Positions 7,549-13,667 of a stretch of DNA of 14,714 bases are shown here, one piece after another; positions within the stretch are counted from its first letter, which is position 1, and every line of letters starts with the position of its first letter. Location of the stretch: positions 13,307-28,020 of the forward strand of contig NZ_KL585410.1 of the NCBI RefSeq assembly GCF_000721935.1, read 5' to 3'. Both the position numbers and the translations under genes were made by a program. Under the pieces are notes generated by a model that saw only the letters and a list, made by a program, of their open reading frames with translations, was not told the DNA's origin and ran no database searches. The stretch comes from Streptomyces sp. NRRL WC-3549. Its GTDB lineage: Bacteria > Actinomycetota > Actinomycetes > Streptomycetales > Streptomycetaceae.

Positions 7549-8493
7549 TCAGCCGATTTCTGGCATCGGGGTGCAGGTGATGCGGAGGTTGCCCGCAGGC
7601 GTGTAGCGGGGCTGGACGAGCAGGGGGCGCTGCCCCCGCGGCGCGATCGCCGTCGCACGCATCGCGAAGACCCGGAGGGGGTTACGGACGTCGTGCAGAC
7701 GACGCCCCAGCCGGAAGGTGCGGCCGGACGCACCGGTCACCGCGACGTCCCAGTGTTCGGGCCGGCTCCGGCGCGGGCCCATGCCCTCCAGCGGGACCTC
7801 GACCCTGGCGGTCCCGTCGGCCAGCACGGTGACGGGCTGTCGCAGCCGGCGTCCCGAGGCGATGAACTCCGCCCTGGGCTCGTCGATCCGGATACCGAGA
7901 AGCCGGAAGTCGACGGAGATCCCCGCGTGGGTGATGTGCACCTTGACGACTTCGGCGCCCGGCTTGGCGACTGCGGTGACCACACGCATGTTCCCGGTGA
8001 CGGACCGGCCGATCCGGTGGCGTTGACCGGTCACGCCGGATGCCGTCATCGGCTTGGTCGGGCCCTCGTACGGAGTGGGCAGTTCCACCAGCAGCAACGG
8101 TATGCGGCGTGTCCGGCGCCCTGTTCGCAGCTGCAGTCTGACCTGCCAGCGACCGGGGTCCACCGGGGCACCACCCACCTCGGCCCCGAGCAGTACGGCC
8201 GCGTCCATGAGCAGGGTGCCGTCACCGCCCTCGTAGACACGGGCGGGGCTCTCGTGGTGCCGTCGACCGCGCGTGAGGACGAGTTCCGCGTGGTCCGGCA
8301 GCCGGACCGACCGTGGCAGCTCGGCGTGGAGGTTGACCGTCTGGCCGTCGAGCACGGCGGCGTACTTCAGCCGTGCCGTGCGCCTGGAACGGCGCGGCAG
8401 GAAGACGCGCAGGATGAGCCACGAGCGCAAGGCGGTGGCGCGGGCCTCCAGTCGGCCCCGAGCCGCACGGAGGTGGGAACGTCGAAGTATCAC
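7549..8493 (-). CDS. Unknown protein with a duplicated beta-rich domain, between two Stealth genes
   Basis: A 314-residue protein of a family I cannot name. A basic N-terminus (about 1-43, with a short hydrophobic stretch at 21-32) precedes two similar beta-rich segments, about 47-133 and 188-264. Each has a [TS]-V-[ND]-[LF] strand, then AE[LF] and GRR, a DGT turn, and a W-[QD]-V strand followed by an Arg-rich segment. The end contains PRYTPAGNLRI, which from memory recalls the C-terminal beta extension of some actinobacterial CDP-glycerol phosphotransferases; this was not verified. No catalytic motif is visible, so binding or scaffolding of the glycan machinery is the simplest guess. Its GTG start overlaps the stop codon of the upstream Stealth gene (GTGA), and the GT4-Stealth start follows eight bases after its own stop, which points to coordinated production. 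Confidence 0.72.
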   Translation of the reverse strand: MILRRSHLRAARGRLEARATALRSWLILRVFLPRRSRRTARLKYAAVLDGQTVNLHAELPRSVRLPDHAELVLTRGRRHHESPARVYEGGDGTLLMDAAVLLGAEVGGAPVDPGRWQVRLQLRTGRRTRRIPLLLVELPTPYEGPTKPMTASGVTGQRHRIGRSVTGNMRVVTAVAKPGAEVVKVHITHAGISVDFRLLGIRIDEPRAEFIASGRRLRQPVTVLADGTARVEVPLEGMGPRRSRPEHWDVAVTGASGRTFRLGRRLHDVRNPLRVFAMRATAIAPRGQRPLLVQPRYTPAGNLRITCTPMPEIG

Positions 8494-10256
8494 TGATGTG
8501 TCCGTCCCAGCTCGGCGGTACGCCTGGTCGGCAGTCCTTCGGTCCCAGGCAGCTCGTACGGACTCGGCACGGGGAAGTAGCTTTCGAGGAAACGTTTCAC
8601 CATGCGCTCCTGAGCGGCGGGGTCCGCCGGAACCACCGTGTCGTTGATGCAGAACGTGTCGAAGTCCCGCCTGGCGACGAGCCGGTCCAGCCGGCGCTGC
8701 GCCAGGGCGTCACCGATGTCGATGTAGACGTACCGCAGACTGCCCAGCGTGGCGCGCGCCAGGTGGTAGGCGAAGTAGTGGTGGAGCGACGACGCGATGG
8801 GTATGTCATTCGGCGAGCGAAACGTCGAATGCTGTGTCACCCAGTGGGCGCGGGAGTACGTCTGCTCGATCTCGTCCAGCACGGAACGGCGCAGAGCGTG
8901 CGGCGTGTGCTTCATCTTCTGCGAGATGACCGTGCCGAACTGCTGGGCGATCAGCCCGCGGCTGTTCTTCCCGGCAGCGTCCACCGGGAGATCCTCGGGC
9001 GTGGTGGTGCCCGGGGGTATGAGCGCCTTCGACATGAAGAACTTGGTCAGGCCGTTGGGATGGAAGAAGAGGTCCGGCTGTATCGGACGGCCGAAGAACA
9101 CGTCGTCATTGAGGTAGAGGAAGTGCTCGGAGAGATCCGGGATGTGGTGCAGCTGGCTCTCGATGGCGTGCGAGTTGAAAGTCGGCAGGGCCGACGGAGC
9201 GGAGAATATCTCCTCGTGGTCCACCACTCTGATCCCAGGATGTTCGATGTTCAGCCAGCCCGGTGTCTGCCCCGCGGTGACGAGGAAGATGTTGCGGACC
9301 CAAGGCGCGTACTGGTGGATCGACCGGAGGGAGTACCGGAGTTCGTCACGGCTCGTGTACCGGGCGGCGTTGTCGGCCTGCTCGTGCAGGCGCACCCCGG
9401 TGTCCGGCTTCAGGCCACGCCGGACCGCCTCCTTGCCCGCGCGCCAGACCGGATCGTCGGCGTCGACCCAGGTGTACACGACATCTATGGGGTAGGCGTG
9501 GTCCTCCGGCAGCCGGACGGTGAAGTCGGGAAGCGTACGGGCATACCCCGTGTGGTACTGACTCGGAACCGGGCTGAAGAGCTTCTGCTCAGCCATCCGG
9601 CCTTCCGCGGCGACGGATACCCGCGCCAGCACGGAGTTCGGCCTGGGGGCGATCAGCGCGCCTTCTTCCTCGGACCAGAATTCCAGATCGCAGCCGGATT
9701 CCGGGCCGAAGATCAAATGCCCGGTCGGATCACAGACGTTCCAGGAAAGCCGTATCACCGCACTGGAGCGGAGCCGCCGCCACGTCTGCGCCGACGAACC
9801 GGCCCTCGGCTGTCCACCTGCCCCCTCGGCCGCGTAGCCGGGATTGCGTCCGAAGGCGAGCTGGAGGATTTCCTCGACGTCGTCGCGCAGCCGCGCGGAC
9901 ACGGCGACGCACGGAATGCTCTTCCCGGTTCCCCGCACGGCGAAGTACGCGATCTCCGCCTCTTCCAGGATTTCGACAAGCATGTGGAAGTTCCTGGCCC
10001 GCGCGGCCCACTCGGTGGCTCCGCGCACCACTGCCGCGCGGACGTGCTTGCCCTGGACCCGGACCACCCGGAGGGAAGCCTCGGCGCTGTGCCTGGCGGG
10101 CTTCCGGCGACCACCCAGCGCCCGTACGACGACGGCTGAACGGGCGGAGTCGAAGCTCGCGAGCGCGTGCATGACCAGGTTGCGGAGTGGGGCGGGAACG
10201 CGTCGTACGAGTCGGCGACGGGCTCGAACCGGAACCAAAGACCGATATGTCGACAC
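8490..10256 (-). CDS. Stealth family sugar-phosphate transferase
   Basis: A protein of about 588 residues with the full Stealth signature: IDVVYTWVDADDPVW (CR1, 257-271), SRDELRYSLRSI (CR2, 302-313), FNSHAIESQLHHI (360-372), FLYLNDDVFFG (379-389), HALRRSVLDEIEQTY (CR3, about 453-467), ASSLHHYFAYH (about 488-498) and DTFCINDT (CR4, about 533-540). The family transfers hexose- or HexNAc-1-phosphate onto sugar acceptors. Residues about 80-250 form a module resembling residues 440-625 of the GT4-Stealth fusion, including the E-A-x-I-x-Y-F-x-V-R and GC-x-[LI]-x-FW signatures. The start is uncertain. GTG 10256 is preferred because the peptide from there (YRSLVPVRARRRLVRRVPAPLR) looks like a typical basic N-terminus; the frame stays open to a GTG at 10334, where the sequence does not look protein-like. 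It is the first gene of the five-gene operon. No signal peptide or membrane span is visible. Confidence 0.9.
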   Translation of the reverse strand: MSTYRSLVPVRARRRLVRRVPAPLRNLVMHALASFDSARSAVVVRALGGRRKPARHSAEASLRVVRVQGKHVRAAVVRGATEWAARARNFHMLVEILEEAEIAYFAVRGTGKSIPCVAVSARLRDDVEEILQLAFGRNPGYAAEGAGGQPRAGSSAQTWRRLRSSAVIRLSWNVCDPTGHLIFGPESGCDLEFWSEEEGALIAPRPNSVLARVSVAAEGRMAEQKLFSPVPSQYHTGYARTLPDFTVRLPEDHAYPIDVVYTWVDADDPVWRAGKEAVRRGLKPDTGVRLHEQADNAARYTSRDELRYSLRSIHQYAPWVRNIFLVTAGQTPGWLNIEHPGIRVVDHEEIFSAPSALPTFNSHAIESQLHHIPDLSEHFLYLNDDVFFGRPIQPDLFFHPNGLTKFFMSKALIPPGTTTPEDLPVDAAGKNSRGLIAQQFGTVISQKMKHTPHALRRSVLDEIEQTYSRAHWVTQHSTFRSPNDIPIASSLHHYFAYHLARATLGSLRYVYIDIGDALAQRRLDRLVARRDFDTFCINDTVVPADPAAQERMVKRFLESYFPVPSPYELPGTEGLPTRRTAELGRTHQ

Positions 10257-10548
10257 AAGCGCACTGGTCTCAGGATTGCTGCCGCTCACAGAACTTCGCC
10301 CCACCCATACACAGGGGCCGCAGCCCCGTCTCACTCTTCGGTCCCACCGAAAGCTTCATCGCGCGGGACCTGTCACCAGAAGCAGACGGGCCGCCACAAG
10401 ATCTTCACATCCTGGTCGACTTTTGTCCATCCGTGAACAAGTTAGATGCGCGTTCGTTACACCTTGACCCCATATGCGACACCGTCACCGACAGGCAGCG
10501 CGGACCACATCAAGAGGTGGACCCACCGGCCCAGGGAACGACAGCGCG
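10257..10548. other. Intergenic region before the Stealth operon
   Basis: These 292 bases separate the stand-alone propeller gene from the first Stealth gene and should contain the operon promoter. A less GC-rich patch at about 10425-10475 is the likeliest site; on the minus strand TAACTT could serve as a -10 box, but I see no good -35 partner. An imperfect inverted repeat (TTGTCC and GAACAA, about 10423-10440) might be an operator. No small gene with a ribosome-binding site was found on either strand. Confidence 0.35.
10502..10523 (-). terminator. Possible terminator hairpin after the stand-alone propeller gene
   Basis: GGACCAC (10502-10508) and GTGGACC (10517-10523) can pair except for one internal mismatch, around an eight-base loop. 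The hairpin lies 26 bases past the propeller stop codon on the minus strand and has no T-tract. If real, it would separate this gene from the Stealth operon. Confidence 0.3.
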
Positions 10549-11667
10549 TCAGACCCTCACCGAAGGCGCCATCGCCAGACCGGCTTCGTCCGTCTGCCGG
10601 GCGACGCGCAGCGCTCCGTCGTCACCGATCATCGCCAACACGACCCGGCCTTCGGCGTCGCACGCCAACGCCGGCGACCCGGCGGCCTTCTCCCCGGTCG
10701 GTGACCACCAAAGGCCCCCGCCCTCGTTCTCCGTTCCACAGGCGGCGATCATGATCCGGCCGTCCAGGCCCCGGTGGGCGAGCACCGTGCAGTCGTAGCC
10801 GTCCAGCCAGGTCCGGAGAGCCGCGACGCGCCCGTCGACCTGTCCGTCCCCCAACGGAATCACCCAGCTGCCGGGCCGGTGCGCGACAAGAGCGCCTGTC
10901 CCGGCGTCCGCCCAGTAGTACGTCACACGGTCCGGCGCGGTCTCCAGCCCCCTGGCACTTCCGGGACCCACTGCGATCTGCAGGTCGGGGCATCGGTCCA
11001 TGGCGCCGTCGGGCTCAGTCTGCCGCCAACGCATGACGGAGCCCATACCGGGCACGAAGAGCTCGATGCGCCCAGAAGCGAGGGAAGAAGCGACCATCCC
11101 TTCCTGCGCACCACTCCCCTGGAGATCACGCCATGGCTCCCACGCGCCGTTGGAGCCCTCGCGGCGCATCGACACCCCTCCGCCGGCGTTCGTGACGAAG
11201 GCGTGGACACGACCCGATCCGCTCACCGCGACCACCGGGGCGCCCATGCGCCCGGCACTGCCGGCGTTGCTGTGCGGATTGCCCACGGTCTTCCATTCCG
11301 TGACCGGCCGGCCCGTCTGGAATTGAGTGGCCTGGACCACGGCAGCGGCACCGCCCTCACGGGAAACACGACGCCCGAGGAGGCGGACGAATCCGTCCAC
11401 GCCCTGCGCCACCGACAGATGCGACAACGGCGGAGCGGAAAAGGAGTCAGGTCCGGTCCACTCCCGCCCAGCAGGGCGGACTTGCGTCCAACGCCGCAGT
11501 CCCCCGTCGACGCGCGTGAACACGGTCAGCCGACCGTCTTTACCCATGGAGAGCCACGGTCCTTCCACGACCACGGCGCGGGGCGTCGAAGCGGACCCCC
11601 CCTTTTCCGTGTCGGCCGTGTCGCCTGGGCGGCTCACCTGCGCCGCGCGCCCGGACCTCACTCGCAT
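10549..11667 (-). CDS. Stand-alone seven-bladed beta-propeller, PLL-lectin-like
   Basis: A 372-residue protein of seven beta-rich repeats, from about residue 36 (EGPWLSMGKDGRLTVFTR) to the end. It can be matched blade by blade to the C-terminal half of the PIG-L deacetylase in the same block: VGNPHSN against VGNPQGY at the end of blade 2, GRVHAFVTNAGGGVSMRRE against GRLHVFVRNFGFGLSARRE in blade 3, GRIELFVP against GRIEVYAP in blade 4, and GDDGALRVARQ against GIDGQLRVRRQ in blade 7. No enzyme motif is seen, so carbohydrate binding or assembly is the likely role (inference). There is no signal peptide. ATG 11667 is chosen because GAGAAGGG lies seven bases upstream; the open frame extends to 12012 but the extra 115 residues are Arg/Pro/Gly-rich and do not look like protein. 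It is separated from the operon by 292 bases and may be transcribed on its own. Confidence 0.8.
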   Translation of the reverse strand: MRVRSGRAAQVSRPGDTADTEKGGSASTPRAVVVEGPWLSMGKDGRLTVFTRVDGGLRRWTQVRPAGREWTGPDSFSAPPLSHLSVAQGVDGFVRLLGRRVSREGGAAAVVQATQFQTGRPVTEWKTVGNPHSNAGSAGRMGAPVVAVSGSGRVHAFVTNAGGGVSMRREGSNGAWEPWRDLQGSGAQEGMVASSLASGRIELFVPGMGSVMRWRQTEPDGAMDRCPDLQIAVGPGSARGLETAPDRVTYYWADAGTGALVAHRPGSWVIPLGDGQVDGRVAALRTWLDGYDCTVLAHRGLDGRIMIAACGTENEGGGLWWSPTGEKAAGSPALACDAEGRVVLAMIGDDGALRVARQTDEAGLAMAPSVRV

Positions 11668-11674
11668 GCCCACG

Positions 11675-11682
11675 CCCTTCTC
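11675..11682 (-). promoter_or_regulatory. Ribosome-binding site that fixes the propeller gene start
   Basis: GAGAAGGG on the minus strand, seven bases before the ATG at 11667. This is the strongest initiation signal in this open frame and rules against the longer upstream candidates. Confidence 0.6.
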
Positions 11683-11842
11683 GTCACATCTCGCCCGGTT
11701 CCCAGGGTCACCCCCCGAGCTCCGGCTCACGGGACCGTGGTGCGACGGATCCCGTCGAGAACGGTGTCCCCCCGGAGGCCCTTGTCGAACAGACCTACGC
11801 ATCAGAATTTTGTCACATGCTTCACCTGGCCCACACAACTCC

Positions 11843-11854
11843 ACGACGCGTCGT
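11843..11854. repeat. Perfect 12-base palindrome in the divergent promoter region
   Basis: ACGACGCGTCGT reads the same on both strands. It lies roughly midway between the two divergent genes, where a dimeric regulator could bind. Such palindromes also arise by chance in GC-rich DNA, so the role is speculative. Confidence 0.3.
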
Positions 11855-11960
11855 CCCCGGAGTCCAGTCCGCCGCCACCGTGCGGCGGTCGCGGGGGCAT
11901 CGGCGCGACCAGTCCGCCTCGTCCCGGCAGGGCACGGAGGCTGCGACGACGCATCCACAC

Positions 11961-11975
11961 GGCCGTGGCACGGCC
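11961..11975. repeat. Perfect inverted repeat (7+1+7) upstream of the LCP promoter
   Basis: GGCCGTG and CACGGCC flank a single central G. The repeat ends about 43 bases before the candidate -10 box of the LCP gene, a position that would suit an operator or activator site. No regulator gene lies in the window to pair with it. Confidence 0.35.
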
Positions 11976-12018
11976 TCCGGTCGCACGACCGTCGGGCACC
12001 GCGTGCGGTCACCTGTTC

Positions 12019-12024
12019 TATAGT
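12019..12024 (+). promoter_or_regulatory. Candidate -10 box for the LCP gene
   Basis: TATAGT stands out as an AT-rich hexamer fitting the TAnnnT -10 pattern of the main vegetative sigma factor. No good -35 box is seen 16-19 bases upstream. If used, it would give a leader of roughly 95 bases before the ATG at 12126. Confidence 0.4.
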
Positions 12025-12110
12025 GCTCGGTCAGTCATGCATTCACGGACCGGTCACACCCCCCACCCGAGTCCCACGCACTTCACCGCCCATGCCGGGC
12101 CATGAGATTT

Positions 12111-12115
12111 GAGGA
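12111..12115 (+). promoter_or_regulatory. Ribosome-binding site favouring the LCP start at 12126
   Basis: GAGGA lies ten bases before the ATG at 12126. The in-frame ATG at 12102 lies upstream of this signal and has no Shine-Dalgarno sequence of its own, so 12126 is preferred. Confidence 0.5.
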
Positions 12116-12125
12116 CTCGAGCAGG

Positions 12126-13223
12126 ATGAGCCACGACGTCATGACGCCGGATTCGCACGACGGCCCGGACGGCCCCCGCTCGCGGCGCGCGGCCAAGCCA
12201 CGCAAGCGTCACCGCGGCCTCAAGATCACCCTCGCGGTGCTGGTCGTCCTCCTGCTCGCCGCGGGCGGCACCGCCTACTGGCTCTACAGCCGGCTGGACG
12301 GCAACATCAACGGCGTCGACATCGACAAGGCGCTCGGCGAGGACCGCCCCGAGAAGCTGCCCACCGCCGGACAGAACCTGCTCGTCCTCGGCTCCGACTC
12401 GCGGGCCGGGGCGGAGAACAAGGAGCTGGGCGGCGGCGGTGCGGTCGGTGGGGCCCGGTCGGACACCGCGCTGGTGGTGCACATACCCGAGGGCCGGCAG
12501 AAGGCCGTCGCGGTCTCCATCCCGCGCGACACGCTGGTGACGCGGCCGGAGTGCGCCAAGGACGACGGCTCCACGATGCCGTCCGCCGAGCGGGTCATGT
12601 TCAACTCCGTGTACTCGCAGGTCGGCCCGGCCTGCGTCGTCAAGACCGTGGAGAAGATGTCCGGGGTCCGCATCGACCACTACATGGAGATCAACTTCGC
12701 CGGGTTCAAGGACCTGGTCGACGCCATAGGCGGGGTCACCGTCGACGTCGAGGAGCCGATCCACGACAAGTCCTCCGGGCTCGACCTGACCGCCGGCACC
12801 CACAAGCTGGACGGCACCGAGTCGCTCGCCTACGTCCGGACCCGGCACGGCATCGGTGACGGCAGCGACCTCGGCCGCATCGGGCTCCAGCAGCAGTTCC
12901 TCATGGCGCTGCTGACGGAGGTCAAGTCGCAGGACCTGCTGGGCAGCCCCACGACGACGTACAAGATCGCCGACTCCGCCACCAAGGCGCTCACGACGGA
13001 CGAGGGTCTCGCGTCGCTGACCTCGCTCAGCGAGTTCGCCCGCTCGATGAACGGCGTGGACCCGTCCTCCATGGAGACGATCATGCTGCCGGTGGCGTAC
13101 GACAAGACCGACCCGAACCGTGTGGTGGCCGCGCAGCCGCAGGCCGACACCCTCTGGAAGGCGGTCCGCGAGGACGCCGCCATCCCGGAGTCCGCGAAGA
13201 AGTCGCCGGCCACCGGGGGCTGA
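12126..13223 (+). CDS. LytR-CpsA-Psr (LCP) family cell-wall glycopolymer ligase
   Basis: A 365-residue single-pass membrane protein. A basic cytoplasmic tail (RRAAKPRKRHRG, about 20-31) is followed by one hydrophobic span (about 32-55), with the catalytic domain outside. LCP motifs are in order: NLLVLGSDSR ending at Arg93, ARSDTALVVHI (111-113 RSD), SIPRDTLV (133-135 PRD), FNSVY (Asn160), the DxY-like INFAGFKDLVDAIGGV segment, and YVRTRH...DLGRIGLQQQF (about 236-258). LCP enzymes move anionic glycopolymers such as teichoic acids, capsules or arabinogalactan from lipid carriers onto peptidoglycan. Its neighbour across the divergent region is a putative phosphoglycan locus, so it may attach that product, but streptomycetes encode several LCP proteins and codon use here resembles the core-like right flank. 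ATG 12126 is chosen over ATG 12102. The family call is firm; the substrate is not known. Confidence 0.92.
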   Translation: MSHDVMTPDSHDGPDGPRSRRAAKPRKRHRGLKITLAVLVVLLLAAGGTAYWLYSRLDGNINGVDIDKALGEDRPEKLPTAGQNLLVLGSDSRAGAENKELGGGGAVGGARSDTALVVHIPEGRQKAVAVSIPRDTLVTRPECAKDDGSTMPSAERVMFNSVYSQVGPACVVKTVEKMSGVRIDHYMEINFAGFKDLVDAIGGVTVDVEEPIHDKSSGLDLTAGTHKLDGTESLAYVRTRHGIGDGSDLGRIGLQQQFLMALLTEVKSQDLLGSPTTTYKIADSATKALTTDEGLASLTSLSEFARSMNGVDPSSMETIMLPVAYDKTDPNRVVAAQPQADTLWKAVREDAAIPESAKKSPATGG

Positions 13224-13233
13224 TCCCGTGACA

Positions 13234-13243
13234 CCCTTCGGGG
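13234..13243 (+). promoter_or_regulatory. UUCG-tetraloop mini-hairpin touching the NYN gene start
   Basis: CCC-TTCG-GGG lies directly before the ATG at 13244, and the flanking ATCCC (13223-13227) can alternatively pair with GGGAT (13241-13245). The G-run is the only Shine-Dalgarno-like sequence here, so folding would hide it. The effect on translation is inferred. Confidence 0.3.
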
Positions 13244-13639
13244 ATGACGGACGAACACACTCTGGTCGTGGTCGACGCGGCGAACGTCGTCGGGTCGGTC
13301 CCGGACGGCTGGTGGCGCGACAGGCGCGGTGCGGCCGAGCGGCTGCGGGACTCGCTGGTCCCGTACGCCGCCGCCGGGCTCCCCGGCCTCGCCGGGCCGC
13401 TCGATCTCGTGCTGGTCGTCGAGGGTGCCGCCCGGGGCGTGGACTCCGTACCGGGCGTACGCGTGGAGAGCGCACCCGGCGAGGGGGACGACAGGATCGT
13501 CGCACTGGTCACCGCATGGGCCGCCTCACCGGCCGGCCGGGGGTGCCTGGTGGTCACCGCCGACCGGGGGCTGCGGCAGCGGGTCGAGGCGTACGGGGCC
13601 CGGTGCGCGGGGCCGCGTACGGTACGGCCCCGCGGCTGA
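13244..13639 (+). CDS. Small NYN/PIN-like domain protein, possible nuclease
   Basis: A 131-residue single-domain protein. VVVDAANVVG at 8-17 places Asp11 and Asn14 at the end of the first strand; GEGDDRIV at 79-86 supplies Asp82/Asp83; and VVTADRGLRQRV at 103-114 supplies Asp107. This spacing of acidic residues matches the PIN/NYN nuclease-like fold, related to YacP-type RNA-processing proteins. From memory, similar actinomycete proteins are sometimes labelled NTP pyrophosphohydrolase, but I see no such motif. It begins 20 bases after the LCP stop codon, so the two may share a transcript. Its ATG has only GGGG immediately in front, a poor ribosome-binding site. Catalytic residues look complete; target unknown. 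Confidence 0.72.
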   Translation: MTDEHTLVVVDAANVVGSVPDGWWRDRRGAAERLRDSLVPYAAAGLPGLAGPLDLVLVVEGAARGVDSVPGVRVESAPGEGDDRIVALVTAWAASPAGRGCLVVTADRGLRQRVEAYGARCAGPRTVRPRG

Positions 13640-13642
13640 GCG

Positions 13643-13667
13643 GCGGCGCCTCGGTCAGCGGCGCCGC
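13643..13667. terminator. Bidirectional terminator between the NYN and permease genes
   Basis: GCGGCGCC (13643-13650) pairs perfectly with GGCGCCGC (13660-13667) around a nine-base loop. It starts four bases after the NYN stop codon and covers the last codons of the convergent permease gene, so it can serve both. No T-tract is present. Confidence 0.6.

Larger units (their letters stand above)
11668..12125. other. Divergent intergenic region between the propeller and LCP genes
   Basis: These 458 bases hold no supported gene. Open frames crossing it on both strands are low-complexity and lack ribosome-binding sites. It should contain the promoters of both flanking genes. Visible elements are a candidate -10 box for the LCP gene (12019-12024), a weak -35-like GTGACA on the minus strand (11811-11816), a 12-base palindrome (11843-11854) and a 15-base inverted repeat (11961-11975). 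Confidence 0.5.

Noticed and set aside
8496..10139. A 547-codon plus-strand frame opposite the Stealth gene, and similar ones at 5075-6025 and 6716-7606
   Set aside because: They are antisense to genes with complete family motifs and show no domain of their own.
10257..10334. N-terminal extension of the first Stealth gene
   Set aside because: The extra 26 residues are Cys/Gly-rich and unlike the start of a cytoplasmic enzyme, while the peptide from 10256 looks like a normal N-terminus. No strong ribosome-binding site settles it, so some doubt remains.
11811..11816. Minus-strand GTGACA as a -35 box for the propeller gene
   Set aside because: It matches five of six consensus bases, but no acceptable -10 box lies 16-18 bases downstream.
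11668..12012. N-terminal extension of the propeller gene
   Set aside because: The added residues are Arg/Pro/Gly-rich with no similarity to the repeats, and the ribosome-binding site lies at 11675-11682.
10774..12105. A 443-codon plus-strand frame across the propeller gene and the divergent region
   Set aside because: It is antisense to the propeller repeats, ends in low-complexity sequence, and has no ribosome-binding site or domain.
12054..13505. A 483-codon minus-strand frame opposite the LCP and NYN genes
   Set aside because: The opposite strand carries the full LCP motif set; this frame is Arg/Gly/Val-rich and has no motif.
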